DNA of 44,599 nucleotides from Methylomonas sp. (GCA_026988195.1 JALSLS010000354.1:1-44599); one strand, 5' to 3'; numbered from the stretch's first letter, positions 34,301 to 36,378 are shown. Translations and numbers: made by a program. The notes: generated by a model not told the origin, from the sequence alone.

Positions 34301-36378
34301 ATGACACGGGCGGTGATGATTTAATTACCTTGGGAAACAGTATCAGTCAGGTGCTGGGTGGTATAGGTTCAGATACCATTACTGGTGGCAGTAAAGCGGA
34401 CTATATTATCGGTGATAATGGTGTTATTAATTATGATGTCTTCGGCAACATAGTTGACGCTCACACCACCGATGCAGAACTGGGCGCGGCAGATATTATT
34501 GATGCGAAAGGCGGTGATAACTTTATTCTGGCAGGCGCTGGAGGCGATATTATCAACTCGGCCACCGGTAAAGATATCATTCTGGGTGATTTCGGCCAGA
34601 TTCAATTTAATACCGACAGTGCAGGCAATAGCACTGGCACCGTTAAACTTGCAGTAAGTACTGATTTTGATAAAGGTGGCAACGATATAGTGACCAGTGG
34701 TGATGGTGAAAAACTGATTATCACTGGTTTTGGTCAAGATGAAATCACCACAGGAGACAGTGAAGGTAGTAGCAGTATCGCAGGTGATAATGCACAAATG
34801 AGTTTTTATAGCAGTGGTATCCGTCAACAAATAAAAACCCTGGACACTACAAACGATACTGGCGGTGATGATTTAATTTCCCTAGGAAACAGTATCAGTC
34901 AGGTACTGGGTGGCATAGGGTCAGATACCATTACAGGGGGCAGTAAAGCAGATTATATTATTGGTGATAATGGTGAAATTAATTATGATACTGAAGGGAA
35001 TATCAGTGATGCTACAACGCTAGATTCTCATCTTGGAGGTATTGATACTATTGATGCCGGTGATGGGAAGAATATAATTCTTGGTGGTACTGGAGGGGAT
35101 GACCTTAAAGGAGGGATAAATGATGATGGAATTATTGGTGATCAAGGTAGATTCTTTTATGACAATGGATTGCTTAGCAAAATTGAAACGATAGAGCTTT
35201 ATAGCGGCGGTGATGACACGATCAATGCAGGAGATGGGAATAATACTGTTTTAGGTGGTTTTGGAAAAGATACGATTGTCACAGGGAATGGAAAAGATAG
35301 TATTACGGGAGATAACGGTTATATAGCTTTTAATAAGGGTATTCGCTCCTTTATAAAATCAACAGACCAAGTTAATGCAACAGGAGGGAATGATACTATT
35401 TGGTCAGGGTTCGGAGAGGATTATGTTATCTCAGGTGTTGGTTCTGATTATGTTAAAAATGCAGGTGGAGAAAGTATACTTATTGGTGATGAGGGATATG
35501 TTAAGGCTGATTTAACAGGCCGTTATACTGAAGCAAGAACGTTATCAACTAGGCTGGGTGGGGCAGACATACTCATTGGAGGACAGAATCGAGATATTAT
35601 ATTTGGGGGCGTTTCTGGGGATAAGGTCGATGGTTCGACAGGAAATGACTTTATTATAGGCGATGGGGGGCAAGTGAATCGTAGCCAAAATCAAGTGCAA
35701 GTACAGACCGTCGATTTGTTTACAGGGGGAAATGATCGTTTAACAACGGGTGGAGGGGCAGACACTGTAATGGGTGGTTTTGGGAGTGACCTGTTTATTG
35801 CTGATGCTCGGAATGATTTAATTATAGGGAACTATGGACGAACAACATATAGAGTCCTTTCCAATGGCACTGAGTTTTTAACCAGTATTATTGGTTTAAA
35901 TTATAGTTCTGCCGATGTGGGGGATCCTCTTCTGTACCCTCATTCGGCTGATGGAAATAAAAGTGATAATCAGTTAAATCCTGAGTCAATGTTATATAAA
36001 TTATTACATAATTATACTGTTGATGATGAGAATGAAGATGATAGTGAGGAAGAAAAGGACGAAGAAAATAATCCAGTAGTGGAAGCAAGTTCGATTTTAG
36101 ATTTTATCCGTATCGTTAAAAACCCAATTCTATTTTTAGATGATGTCTTGGCTGATATTGAAGCAGACTACGTTATACCTGAACCTATAGAAAGTAATGA
36201 GGCGGGTGAACCATTAGATTCGAAACCAAATAATCAACCCCAAGTAGAGTGGAATTTTTATAATGAAGATACTCTGGAAAAATCAAATGAGTATTTGGCT
36301 GATAGTCAACAAGATGGGGATCTAACATCACCTTGGTTATGGATGAAGTTTAAAGATAATGAAGGGAAACATGGATGA
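4399..36378 (+). CDS. Giant repetitive LEPR-XLL surface or secreted protein (10,659 residues)
   Basis: One uninterrupted frame encodes a protein of roughly 1.1 MDa. The ATG follows a good GGAG ribosome site at 4388-4391. An approximately 65-residue basic N-terminus lacks a Sec signal and ends in the LEPR-XLL motif. The order after that is: Asn/Ser/Thr-rich beta-type sequence; alternating repeat modules (about nt 6900-16700); a Phe/Leu-Asp/Asn tract and helical insert (17365-18165); Ala/Gly/Val-rich repeats (18200-24400); a more unique segment with coiled or helical inserts; RTX-like repeats (31540-35870); and an acidic tail. Composition is acidic and nearly free of cysteine, as is usual for secreted repetitive adhesins. 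It overlaps the next gene by 4 nt. A role in adhesion, surface coating or contact with other cells is plausible for this class, but no catalytic domain was recognised. Confidence 0.97.
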   Translation: MSFPFTSQKQKIINDRNKVSLTEKLTQTIGWLLKGMEKKQYKPIELGERFFVETLEPRVLLAADPLLINLAAGNSDIYLDINASKIRVIETQTSTLIMEKLLVNTSEVRIKGTAADDVVKISASILGAANNLIISFQGMEGNDSVFISGDLSLNGAGLTLDAESITVNDSVSISTTGNVSFFANETDQDLTDQDSFALATINLLNNSSITANNVSLKTKVVTGVNKEGVNVAWNTVTTQSEAAINIDGSITATGQVEVESVVDNVLKFSANTSTNMTVEVTSKATIDITSTSSIQAEKLSLSSLIQGESNIVATDGTAVTVNADNKSNTIVATGATLTVDNALGDVSALSITATDNSKITVSNTDANLPTTLGLFNGTSNIVNLSRDTQAHLGHYDHRSSSGIVDIKTGDVVIADHSGDSKIYRYIDVDNSALDITTLNSEVPSVWELLSNSSITVLNNGTVTVAANDDGGVDSQLLSDYLGVVTNTVDAKVDALVLAVTLSSGGLAVNASSKASYQAKGKQVKNTVSGNVAATLANSDITVTAEGVLVSSNNQRIISAESKGIEHEFSLADFSGSGITVDVSYAVNQVSGDSTAKIDNSSVTATGGTVNVKAENNTQVSAYSISHALSKAILVTLPAEISVTALHASNSLIGDVVAAVSDSTITTNTSGDFSVVADNNALISAKQQNINELESAIFTDAGATVGGSSVFNSIGYELVDPYTETLSTFLGVDFGTKKSFSTLASVVDSDLDIAGNVTIAANANSKIFAQFSNQVSASSDQLFSATLSATGILVSNKIYSHVDAKYTGSKTIATSTVANNLRVEAVDKSQISAAIVLENSSTSSSTGGLTESYNLTDSSSVSVAGMVVLNKIENNVSSLIDNVDLAAGRVDVRALSSALINATINSSSNSSGGSAFGSGTSLAVNGILAINQISGKATAYLQNSEIVTNDTASNEGAVSVYARNALKINAETNSATTTGDGTTSIVIALNVVGWSGSVLSVLGGTLENLIGTNWLGTSKLAAEAKIINTVLTVAGALNVVADNKARINSTISNVAESAASALHGATGQANSGVLVANFISGGAKAFIDGQPAGTLNIEVKGDVTVKAIDDNMVYANTKIVSASTTSNTGGLDVATGLLRWISGYDYEASDSATSYDDTLISQGQYVDIVSGFDGKGTVGDLYQYIGDTQTINLHETNFTDVFNWEKVIDPVIKSAITADFDTDQNVQAGTDKALAFADVVKAIDGKLYEYMGEAVTINLSTANYSDKNLWKEKLLSNILPEGYNVSDSDSVAVGGILAYNKVEGGAEVYIDGMVFTDAIDKQPTNISVTAIETAQVNASADSSVTSSGGSAYGSGESIAINGVIAVNQVLSDATAKITNSTVYSLGDVNVIANNLASITADTRAMLHTGDTAKGLVVALNLVGMEISDLFTTALDNILGTSLGGTPTKVHASIDTSRLVVDGSLNIKASNRASINTKTANEATAAASALFNASSEVSANLIAVNFIDSDSQAYLNGEIHVVKKAVNVFSYDDASINVRIKLEALAGTKNDGGVGIARELLQTLQNNYAYTTSSGSKALEKGDLVYVGSSFTGRGSVDSVYKYVGTDNITLDLSSEDFLNEDNWTKPVQLADLIPTGLNVTPPSSKAEGVVYAYNAVKSEAKAYLDSARLTAGDVHIYSSSRALLDAQIKSKVKSSGGVRALNQAYGASKAYIIASDITTLIESGVSSGNVSVNAANQQKLTVDSFSVVSAGNTLMLNTLGWEPSLLNLITAPLSAILGVEIPGTDENSALAHISDTKLTVAGDLSVRAFSDSRLNATMSNASVANKTLLYDANSSTNSALAVINLVKGKARAFVDGDSTVAAVKRGLVVQGDVTIEAIDSSMVYANTKVVSTSSTSNTGGLNILTDTLRTLSGYDYQASDSAVSYSDTLVSQGEYVKIASGFAGKGTVGDIYQYIGDENSINLHSHNFTDIFNWEKVIDPAIKSAITEDYDTNHNEQAGTNKALKFADVVKASSGKLYEYMGLDTTSGSEVDLAVEDYSNTNLWKEQLLSKIIPEGYNVTDSNSVATGGIVVYNKVKGGANAYLEDLSFSSVVGKKTSNITVRAMEVAQLNATADSTVTSSGGSAYGSGDSIAKSGVIAVNQILSDATAKISNSTIHTLKDVTVIANNSAIMTADTKALLSTGDTAKGGVIALNLVGLELFNLFTGTLDSVLGTDFGNPAKVHAFIDSSSLTIAGDLNIKASNKAEITARLSNEASSAASALFNASGKVTTGVIAVNLVDSEALAYLDGNTHTVKQAVNIFSLDDSKNETRIKLEAISSTTNDGGVGITKSLLDNLQNDYEYTTSSGTKQLKAGDLVHIGSDYTGNASTTDVYKYKSRLSYASTEGETELRQGDLVYERIAGAQDQYEVYRYIGDDKTTLNISTSDLSNTPLVWQYESITAYQTESGLTVEELEAALLAVRDTELTRLFSVYEVTIDLGNVDYVNDNDWFKPIQLAEFLPTGLNVTSSDSVATGVVIAFNAVGGSAKAYLTGVILNAGDVKVYSSSQALLLAQIQGISSSSGGSAIGTGTSEASAAIVALNQALGTSEAYISNSTLTTQTVSGTSSGHVTVDAANQQKLSTDINMALSTGDASYGGIIALNTVGWSKGSIADLILAPVSAITGVDLFTKSADFTALAKITDSILTIAGHLTVNSNSASILSATMSNAAESNASALFGAGGQSNSGILVFNLLTGGAKSYIDGDTSADISIAIKVAGNVEVNATDSTIMYANTKVVSASTTTNAGGLDVISGGLRAFEGFDYQASDSSPSYANTLLKQGDHVQIADGFAGKGDVGDIYKYLGDEASTNLHEADFTDLFNWEKLIDPVIKAAITPTYSSEDNQQAGSNIAVKFGNVVKADNGKLFQYMGQDVAPDAKLDLASEDYNNANLWKEKLLSNVIPEGYNVSDSDSVASGGIIAYNKAEGGADAYIENLTFSSVDGEIPNSIRVTAIEMATVNAMADATVTSSGGSAYGTGDSIARSGIIAINQVLSDATAKITKSTIHTQGDVTVKASNTASIIADTKAMLSTGDEAVGVTLALNLVGFEIADLFTSALNSIIGTDFGGSPVKVQVYIDNSHLTVGGDLNIKAFNKALIATRLSNVATSAASALFNATGKATSGAVAVNLINSESLAYLDGNAKANSLSVDKAVNIHSLDDSTNDARVKVEALSSTSNDGGVGIAKGLFDSFLKDYQYTSSSGSKIVNQGNLVYIGSDFSGRGTVDAVYKYLGTDGADINLAVEDFLDEDKWLKPIQISELLPTGLNVTGSDSIATGIVIAYNAIKSNANAYIKDATLTAGDIKVYSSSRALIQAQVHGKSSSSGGSALGAGRSEAYAGSMAINDVSGTATSSIIDSDITTQITADKSLGHVIVDATNNSRMSADNNTVMTTGDTAVGGSLAFNSIGWSKSNAFAQLMNAILGSDWLLTAQAVIAEAKIENATLNIAGDVSVTASSDAVLNATASNSAESNASALYGATGQTWSGLLTTNFVHGKAKAFISNDSLNVTPFIIKGALTVIAKDESKIFANTKLVSSSITSNTGGLDVLNGVIRGLSGYDYISSDSDSYYLDTSIKTGQFVTVKDGFSGVGEVDAIYEYIADDATINLNNTDYTDIFVWEKVLLGTPTSDFLSSNNVKVGANKTIKFGDRIRIAEAQVDVDKEITLGSVFVYFGQETTVNLGSIDYSNLDDWKKELLTSVIPEGLNVSDSDSVAVGGIIVRNDVRGGAEAYLENIRLSDVDKTASITVKAIENASIDADIDSSSISSGGSAYGSGDSIAVNGVIATNFVLSDAIASIKDSKIFSTNDIDVISENTASLTAKTRALVTTGDTGVGVVIAFNTVGWAAENILTKTFDALFGTDLLSGGDTSPISSYAIISNSDVNAGGNLTLKAENSSKITSILSNEVSSSASALVGASGKAIAAALTTNYVSTRTKALMYSDTSTASQVQVTGSVKIDAIDDAQILATTTLKAIQVTKNDTGFSILGSVAQRYLSDYQFSSHSGRQTVATDQLVRVASDHSKGGTPEKFYTYLGESAEIDLLNEDFSDTAKWDEVVDVSGLIDLAASKLGSFIAKKIASSDASVAVGALVVKNNVQTHIEASAKKLSITAGSVAISTTESAVILSTNQSSVQASGGKGAFAVNGIIVTNLIQGTNNAFISDSTVNTTSGAVSVLADNTAFIVAKTTGDTQSSGASISATLAFNTIGWETQDIFSKTVDAIIGSDIGTKDPLVTSAYIQNSDVTAATGITVTANNSAKIYSSIGSDNNPFELPGISFSGLTIPSIDLSAITFPDFNFDFDLDLNFNLNFDFDFNLDFNFDFSFPEISLASIASALSDAADAIYAALSNAADAIYNAAENIVDAIKSLADFAVDFVNLDGFFDLMNDWVDSISSLLGSIPNIITLATELADTIADLLVKAAEQVSSEIMDAYIASLEAAKEALDSVVSVFTEAGRLLTNVYNMLTELLTFELPEIAISLPDIFFDLSIVLPQIGDLFANGVNLLALVNNIPETPDVLENAEEAAKVAEKAAEMLAEAETLAEKIADVDEKTAAITTAVKSVDPGADSTPDTGGGSSSVKGITIGAIVSLNKVATETKSYIAGSSHTITASNGNIVVKAEDIAGIKSNIISTSMTFNFSLTAKVIDVTISGSFSTNDVYNDVEAYTDVDSLIANNGYIDVQANRSGSIVSVMEATAVALSLSGKGDAVSVAGGGSSALNTVDGSANAYIAGNKVKTNLVDSLEAKEGNISVSVNNLSQITAEIRQISASVGLSIKGNAVPVSVGVAVAINTIGSDTAVINAAIKATDVQAGGQIIVTALVSDKNAIKALVGVLSASVALSGRTAVAPSIGASIATNTIRQKVTASINGVTKIVAGKGIVITASDMAKIDATVVSATAAAALSGKTGVAISMAANYAQNTIHSDVQAYIKAVADLDASAQDIVISAAIKNIINATSAAGALGAAISGSTGVAVAGAGSVALNEISSTNLAYIEASDIKAAKDITVKIKNEATINATIAAASLALGVSGSTGVGVAIGAAFASNKLSSSSNNAFIKDSNVITSGNIIISAETEQTIDALVLSGSVAIAASGATGIAAAGSGSVAFNNIGVNTRAFIEGDSTAGIDTVGLNLMARDKSTIKANVGAASVAASFTGTTGVAVAMAIAFANNRISSQVEASIKQADTKVDASSFIVLNAVDESTIVSNTAAAALSVAVGGTTGVSVSGAGAVAQNVILTKTNAFIDGGKITTAGFLLINAKSTAKIEARILAVSLAAAAGGTAGVGVALGASVARNFIGSEAEDSGSGEAEIQAYIINSSAVVTGNLSVNAESEQTIDALVVAASMAVTAGGTAGVGVAGSGSIAFNEIGVNTTAYIKGDDGIKGIAAGIIGVSATDNSTIKANVGAASVAASFAGAAGVSVALAVALADNKITSETQAYIQAVSLGVVGTQGVQVAAMSKSSITSNTGAASVAIAIGGTVGVSVSGAGAVAQNIILTKTKAFIDAANISESGFLIVSADNSAKIEAKIIAGAAAAGGGGAAGVGIALGAAVARNFIGWQPGEGQWVDTSNPNVDSEDESKEWVEPYNKGIAETLAYIKNANIALKGVVTDGVEAATLLQVIAASKQNIDAIVVAGSAAISVGGTAGVGVAGSGVYSTNRIGMDTRAFIEGNGTSFSFRADSIQIISADSSTIDAEAGAAAIAASFGGAAGVSIAIAGSIAENMISSEVEASIKNIVTNISTERPGNLILSAEQSSVIDAISAAASVAIGVGGAAGVAVAGAGAYAKNIIVTKTNALISESDITTAGSLSITANSSANIKALILSASASLGIGGTAGVGVGIGASWAKNYIGYGLNEGQWVYQGNPNLSDQVAERKKSENWEWVESLDETASQEVQAYLINSSVNVGDTLSIKAVSTQTINAIVASAAVGLGIGGIAGVGAAGSGAFATNAIATNVKAFIDGDGIKGIHSAYALSISASDKSTIKADVAAAALSVGIGFAAAGVAISVGISLAFNTINNQVEAYISRADKEVNVSGGNIDITALSDSSIKAFSVAASFAAAAGLYAGVAISASGAYANNEIQTQTKAHIDNSLVNSERNIVITASDISKIDADILAASAALSLGLVGVSLSVGGSWAENRIGVTEDGGEWVYVGPTDREATQRIEDKDVKNKDLSKNWEYVKDVKAGSAEVAAYLKNTSVNGLVDTSTQPLGNLTITALSEQTIKANVKAKTASLAGGLVSVGLTASGSISKNYIGIVTKAYIEGDGVNGVVAKDIVIKATDISKITSLSSANSIAGAIGLVGVSVALGISLAENTISSSTQAYIDAADTNIKATVGSISVKAIESATIKATSTGVSVAASLGFVGVSISGAGANANNIILTDTQAYIKDSKLDVFSDIHINAENTAVINAKIESIADAVSAGVVGVSAAVGSANAYNMIGYDLTRQWDGDKGEWVYQDNKAAGFTGVQAYIDNSTLSNKGLINVTATNTATIDARVVSESLAASAGLIAAAASVATTSSLNKTAATVRAYINNSSTLGSTATASRLTVEAIDNANITSVGATAAVAASIGFIASSVSVGINLAKNLIANDIAAYISDSTLKLKGDVDVSAIENSTITTNAAAAASSAAAGFSFSLSLSTAVITGVSDIQGSVKSYIDGSDINTAGHVYVKALDNKRIDVKVLSSSLAAGVFSVAGGGVDLTTSISTVVDAYILTTTLNVSDVVILAESKLAIDAVTESLSSGTLAVGASNVTVLIAPIITASLGGVITANSVTVNAILNKQDNKTYMSDISLKGLAGGILIGGQSTLAKSTVNAIVTSSIVDNATLSVVGNISVSAINQAIQQVKVSAATVGGLGSIGANAIKAISTSSVKAFIGNNTAINAGSLNVNALGQDGAYGEAYTLGAAVGFSLSSAKVENTNTSTVIAEIGSASTSRKIYLTGDLNVEATHTAKFDSRLSTLTGGLLAGSGASISNVLTANVAVNVINNAHISAASINIVAKNIVQKDKYATHISGTTGGLLAGANLGTRTNFALTTLVNIGNDVTLNQYGIGGLFNIEAFNDITANEKVSSKMAGLVGLAAVESVINIANDVAKVNIGNNARFDSSGVMSLAAKGSGTVGATTGVDVIALVSGTLMKSIVYYNPVNEVLIGTGAIINSGGDFYAMAGIGSDLERNKYSVTTRTDIIAKSLIPLDKMDAVFLMDQKNTIKLSAGSVINAGGDAKFYAENRGYTSTNVGAKSVSWLSALGATADLESELEVSAHGVIVIDGTVKTGAKRHQAIVFDEFDWNAKTVGIDETQTTGEINFTIGNSTLSNSLQRELDQAQASYDLYKDHNDNLKAFYAKEITRIQAELVLVGGGSSQTASMIDIAPINASAGEIRVWGDALYGSGITESAGDASVIIENKTPVLLNLQGIIISESVGGLFFNGLEIADNAAIQTEIEVQKDFENRGSGLDEGQLKIRARIQAAGVTLFNNASIAYAESVAFTNIATPPSQLTEEQKKHTITIQNSFDPDSLAQKYPKSLIRVSGTILNYGGALQVLNPYGDVEFNAQVAAKSLTVFAGGSFIVQGISKFDVNSNIYAKYKDVTNNGTTSARPGEVNALAVKKPDAPTIQADRIIIKAEYINLDGIIQSGRENISVTIDNSAEQEIASILASPPSVTRVKLDSVRTNDVISYYDANSGQIKTIGGTSVYYDRASDNIVVSEMAIKGGYIELHGHLLNTGYGEINVLGGYGSINVTNNTSYNVQLNRVDISKRGSGTLLLVDKSKAEDGSYSKLYQYEDNGTVTVTETGKVIENVTSNSFTYDIQDGQRAGWTVGEKLQTETTHDTYEIQLLGLEFTSALADALGFTPEARTSDPLTRNIAPPQLMDEGVYYYVDNDSSLGDYTYGIQEVGINYGDAGYKVSDPTYDSATITIYEAWKNKVVESWEATISVPYPVPVIRYTEVCIPFIGCANIPYPAIEIRYADFSATIYEEFETRTVTEKKYTNLYTHTVRADHDVNINFFGAVTATVNITSTVQGADIILGDSILNNTGKTSISTQGKIVQQNSIAFVSGKTIELYGREGVGEGNLVGGIFAINTDVEDSSTAGLIATSAIGNIFINEILGKLAIKQVKAESREEVSLTAKGDIYTTSTDAVYGSKIIIKSAAGSLGSKLDGPIYSPLLIDSSDKVFLEAASDIVVEETVGNLYLTEALSSSGDVYIKVRSGQLTDGNEIAVRDERTYDALLNGLWKDLQLTEGTGASAKKQEIIDGFQTTKERSYFSYWEYRNSQNDPSIYDVNFQVTLQPEEKTYYENELAWDANATTALEQKRTAEYHTLHGEWGVEGDVFNSTFSYTVSEADKTRLTEDVKVWTESELLSLLSAGLMKPVTDTQTAVEDVNIKGNNVTIITSSNTGDSGSRLNVLLDGDLSDEERVQLAAAERTDIVFLQLDAPIIATVNFIHSDTVADKIQRVDGGNWVTDGLTVGMDIQLDKTKSNDVKGSLSYKITAISADTITLRTDDVLQNESAKDVQILAVELDPTAEGVILKAISIDKKDDIDITAIGIINVDAGGTAFLGSENNMQLGLIKATSEVRIKTAGSITNANNALQINIEGSNTILEAAEEGIGTIDKAIRMNLFADALLTTRAFNSTYITETDGNINIEAIFSATGEVVLKTENGSIVDGLNHDFEKIKAKSITLDTNNGGIGESNDFLEIDLIGDSNLNVSANNGIYINELVGNMNVGQVISATGDVYLKADVSIVDSGDDGSGLASLPRVDVVGNNITLEARKGGIGISGNDLDIDTSNNIAESKLTSSSYLDTYLIETTGDLWLNTVEVKGISDVTNIAYTAFILSARAIYNGNPTGHNILSGKTRLFASGDIGTEDNRLYSKVSFLEGKSIGGSVWLRNTGHLTVGGLTEDQGLIATTSVDLIAESPVTISKDIIAEDGDITIHATDTDATTNKDHIVIEANKIVDAKKGSVYLYSGDDTVIHAGAIVKARDSITIHADYLKDDVGGVSINVRGSLLAPEIKIIAGIEDDRVDLSLATINLDSNVVIWGNAGSDTVLGSNANEIIFGDKGTVSRDLINPSIITGLTSTDFTEGGDDIINAGGGNNIIIAGIGADEISASDGVNVVASDHARAEYTLEGNLVLFESIALDIGGNDIIRLGDGDGDENVTNVIIAGIGSDTVTVGSGRNSVAGDNAKLTFQEDGSRSSVETLGILGNSDIITLGNGISQILGGMGADEISSGNGSAYILGDNGVINYDAKGNLLNAITTEITQGANDIINLGDGDNLVIAGFGDDNIISGNGDDIILSDNGFFTFTQDGLGLSTGDLKEISSLVGELAVGGADTITVKDGSKIIIAGAGSDIITVNASSTSATNTYSIAGDNAVILFHADGSRKSIATLDIDDTTGASDTIILGNGNSQILGGIGDDEIQVGAGNSYVLGDNGEIIYDAKGNLLSASTQIELGGQDTITILGDGNNVIFGGANKDKIVSQSGNDIIFGDVGSFSFNQDENLLSTGTLKEVTSLVDHLAVGDNDTILVKDGSKTIIGGAGDDIITVVVETTSDNNEYSISGDNALMSFYSNGIRQQIKTLDISNDTGGDDFIVLGNGISQVLGGIGSDSITGGSKADYIIGDNGVINYDVFGQIIEAHTTDTELGAADIIDAKGGDNFILAGAGGDIINSATGKDIILGDFGQIQFNTDSAGNSTGTVKLAVSTDFDKGGNDIVTSGDGEKLIITGFGQDEITTGDSEGSSSIAGDNAQMSFYSSGIRQQIKTLDTTNDTGGDDLISLGNSISQVLGGIGSDTITGGSKADYIIGDNGVINYDVFGQIIEAHTTDTELGAADIIDAKGGDNFILAGAGGDIINSATGKDIILGDFGQIQFNTDSAGNSTGTVKLALSTDFAQGGNDIVTSGDGEKLIITGFGNDQITTGDSDGSSSIAGDNAQMSFYSSGIRQQIKTLDTTNDTGGDDLITLGNSISQVLGGIGSDTITGGSKADYIIGDNGVINYDVFGNIVDAHTTDAELGAADIIDAKGGDNFILAGAGGDIINSATGKDIILGDFGQIQFNTDSAGNSTGTVKLAVSTDFDKGGNDIVTSGDGEKLIITGFGQDEITTGDSEGSSSIAGDNAQMSFYSSGIRQQIKTLDTTNDTGGDDLISLGNSISQVLGGIGSDTITGGSKADYIIGDNGEINYDTEGNISDATTLDSHLGGIDTIDAGDGKNIILGGTGGDDLKGGINDDGIIGDQGRFFYDNGLLSKIETIELYSGGDDTINAGDGNNTVLGGFGKDTIVTGNGKDSITGDNGYIAFNKGIRSFIKSTDQVNATGGNDTIWSGFGEDYVISGVGSDYVKNAGGESILIGDEGYVKADLTGRYTEARTLSTRLGGADILIGGQNRDIIFGGVSGDKVDGSTGNDFIIGDGGQVNRSQNQVQVQTVDLFTGGNDRLTTGGGADTVMGGFGSDLFIADARNDLIIGNYGRTTYRVLSNGTEFLTSIIGLNYSSADVGDPLLYPHSADGNKSDNQLNPESMLYKLLHNYTVDDENEDDSEEEKDEENNPVVEASSILDFIRIVKNPILFLDDVLADIEADYVIPEPIESNEAGEPLDSKPNNQPQVEWNFYNEDTLEKSNEYLADSQQDGDLTSPWLWMKFKDNEGKHG
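4561..4593 (+). other. LEPR-XLL motif near the N-terminus of the giant protein
   Basis: Residues 55-65 read LEPRVLLAADP. The LEPR-XLL motif is known from the N-termini of very large repetitive bacterial proteins, about where a sorting or export signal would be. Here it follows about 50 mostly basic and polar residues with no hydrophobic signal core. It is a good candidate for the part of the protein recognised by the dedicated export genes downstream; that function is inferred. Confidence 0.85.
5614..16660 (+). repeat. About 14 copies of a short aromatic module (G-Y/Y-x-Y ... W) in the giant protein
   Basis: A module of about 45 residues recurs with the pattern: GDxV or GxYV, a short loop often GFxGKG, then VYxYxGx, xINL or xDLxxxDF or DY, and a closing W. 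Copies begin near nt 5614, 7882, 8089, 9135, 10192, 10400, 11452, 11570, 12844, 13055, 14125, 15220, 15430 and 16505. They often occur in pairs about 200 nt apart. Spacing of the aromatic residues recalls small chitin- or carbohydrate-binding modules, but I cannot show homology. Each interrupts the beta-type repeats at an equivalent place. Confidence 0.7.
6900..16700 (+). repeat. Alternating A/B long modules of the giant protein
   Basis: The segment SSGGSAxGxGxS recurs near nt 7123, 8430, 10757, 12070, 13408, 14460 and 15787, with shortened versions near 9475 and 16880, that is, at intervals of about 1.05-1.34 kb. Two alternating types are seen. Type A follows EGYNVSDSDSVA and ends with a DATAKI element. 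Type B follows TGLNVTxSDS and ends with TTQ-type sequence. A further marker, TSNTGGLDV (near 7758, 10070, 12720 and 15100), repeats every 2.3-2.65 kb, so the supermodule is one A plus one B. The short strand-turn pattern with regularly placed Asn and Gly suggests a beta-solenoid. Confidence 0.75.
11518..11820 (+). repeat. About 100-residue insertion inside one B module
   Basis: Compared with the equivalent modules near 9180 and 14160, this one carries an additional stretch between YKY (11512) and the closing W-module segment. It contains a second aromatic module (RQGDLVYERI to WQYES) and a short Glu/Leu-rich helix (TVEELEAALLAVRDTELTRL). It breaks the otherwise regular module length and shows that modules can be nested. 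Confidence 0.6.
17365..17454 (+). repeat. Alternating Phe/Leu-Asp/Asn dipeptide tract
   Basis: Thirty consecutive residues (4323-4352 of the giant protein) alternate strictly between an aromatic or aliphatic residue (Phe or Leu) and Asp or Asn, with one Ser at the end. At the DNA level it is an imperfect hexanucleotide-like repeat of gat/aat plus ttt/ctg codons. The strict two-residue periodicity would give a strand with one hydrophobic and one acidic face. It lies exactly between the module region and the helical insert. Confidence 0.9.
17461..18165 (+). other. Helical, Ala/Glu-rich insert in the middle of the giant protein
   Basis: About 235 residues with a composition unlike the rest: heptad-like patterns such as SDAADAIYAALSNAADAIYN, several Asp-rich helices with Ile and Leu, two short stretches of FELPEIAISLPDIFFDLSIV type, and a Glu/Ala/Lys block (AEEAAKVAEKAAEMLAEAET). 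It ends in a Gly/Ser linker (about 18190-18210). The preceding and following sequences are both beta-type repeats. It may be a hinge, an oligomerisation helix bundle or a membrane-active segment. Confidence 0.75.
18210..24400 (+). repeat. Ala/Gly/Val-rich repeat region of the giant protein
   Basis: Units of about 70 residues alternate a hydrophobic stretch such as GGTAGVGVAGSGSIAFN with a short polar part ending in AYI or AFI plus a turn. The marker EQTIDALV recurs near nt 19675, 20450, 21330, 22200 and 23110, giving supermodules of about 780-910 nt made of about four units. The hydrophobic parts are long enough to resemble membrane segments, but their dense Gly and Ser and their repetition fit a packed beta-structure better. 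Confidence 0.8.
21139..23870 (+). repeat. Four recurring Trp-containing loops in the Ala/Gly/Val-rich region
   Basis: At about 21139, 22015, 22881 and 23780, roughly every 880 nt, the same unit of the supermodule is extended by 25-50 polar residues with the pattern G-x-W-V followed by a charged stretch, usually with a second W-V or W-x-Y-V. Examples are GEGQWVDTSNPN, NEGQWVYQGNPN and GGEWVYVGP. The loops are rich in Asp, Glu and Lys, in sharp contrast to the hydrophobic surroundings, and probably protrude from the fold. Confidence 0.7.
24400..31540 (+). other. Less repetitive middle-to-late segment of the giant protein
   Basis: Beta-type sequence continues (patterns like GNISVSA, GDVYIKV and GDITIHA that are typical of filamentous-haemagglutinin-like solenoids), but long-range repetition fades. 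It contains a short coiled-coil segment near 26400-26510, an unusual aromatic stretch with two cysteines (about 28080-28400) and a helical, aromatic-rich insert (about 29100-29560). From about 30400 on, the pattern is a regular solenoid up to the RTX-like part. Confidence 0.65.
29100..29560 (+). other. Helical aromatic insert within the late solenoid
   Basis: About 150 residues rich in Glu, Lys, Tyr and Trp, with a characteristic SYFSYWEYRNSQ motif near 29240, then a Glu-rich helix with YYENELAWDA, LHGEWG and a final DVKVWTESELLSLLSAG. It is flanked by strand-type sequence on both sides. Composition and predicted helicity set it apart; no function was recognised. Confidence 0.55.
31540..35870 (+). 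repeat. RTX-like glycine/aspartate repeat region
   Basis: The segment repeats short Gly/Asp-rich turns such as GDGNNTVLGGFGKDTI and GGGNNIIIAGIGADEI, each block ending in a G-D-N-G or related cap (about 24 caps, first near 31620 and last near 35820, spaced 170-215 nt). This is close to the calcium-binding RTX nonapeptide pattern of type I secreted proteins, although many copies are degenerate. In RTX proteins such repeats fold on binding calcium outside the cell and help outward transport. No type I ABC transporter gene is present in the window. Confidence 0.8.
33238..34893 (+). repeat. Three tandem 552-bp (184-codon) repeats inside the RTX-like region
   Basis: The codon series beginning ISQVLGGIGSD recurs at 33238, 33790, 34342 and 34894, exactly 552 bp apart. 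Each unit holds three G-D-N-G-type blocks. Units 1 and 3 are identical over at least 347 bp (33454-33800 and 34558-34904), whereas unit 2 differs in that stretch at many silent and some non-silent sites. The period is a multiple of three, so copy changes would keep the frame. Confidence 0.9.
35900..36375 (+). other. Acidic C-terminal tail of the giant protein
   Basis: After the last RTX-like block, the protein ends with about 155 residues that are not repetitive. An Asp/Glu-rich stretch (DDENEDDSEEEKDEENN, about 36024-36074) is followed by an amphipathic helix around ILDFIRIVKNPILFLDDVL and a Pro/Asn/Glu-rich end with WLWMKF close to the stop. Its position matches where type I secretion signals lie in RTX proteins, but there is no conserved motif to confirm that. 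Confidence 0.6.

Noticed and set aside
33226..34830. Long minus-strand open frames with similar translations (33226-33726, 33817-34053, 34369-34830).
   Set aside because: They are mirror images of the 552-bp repeats of the giant gene, have no ribosome sites and share its codon-position pattern in reverse; they are not independent genes.
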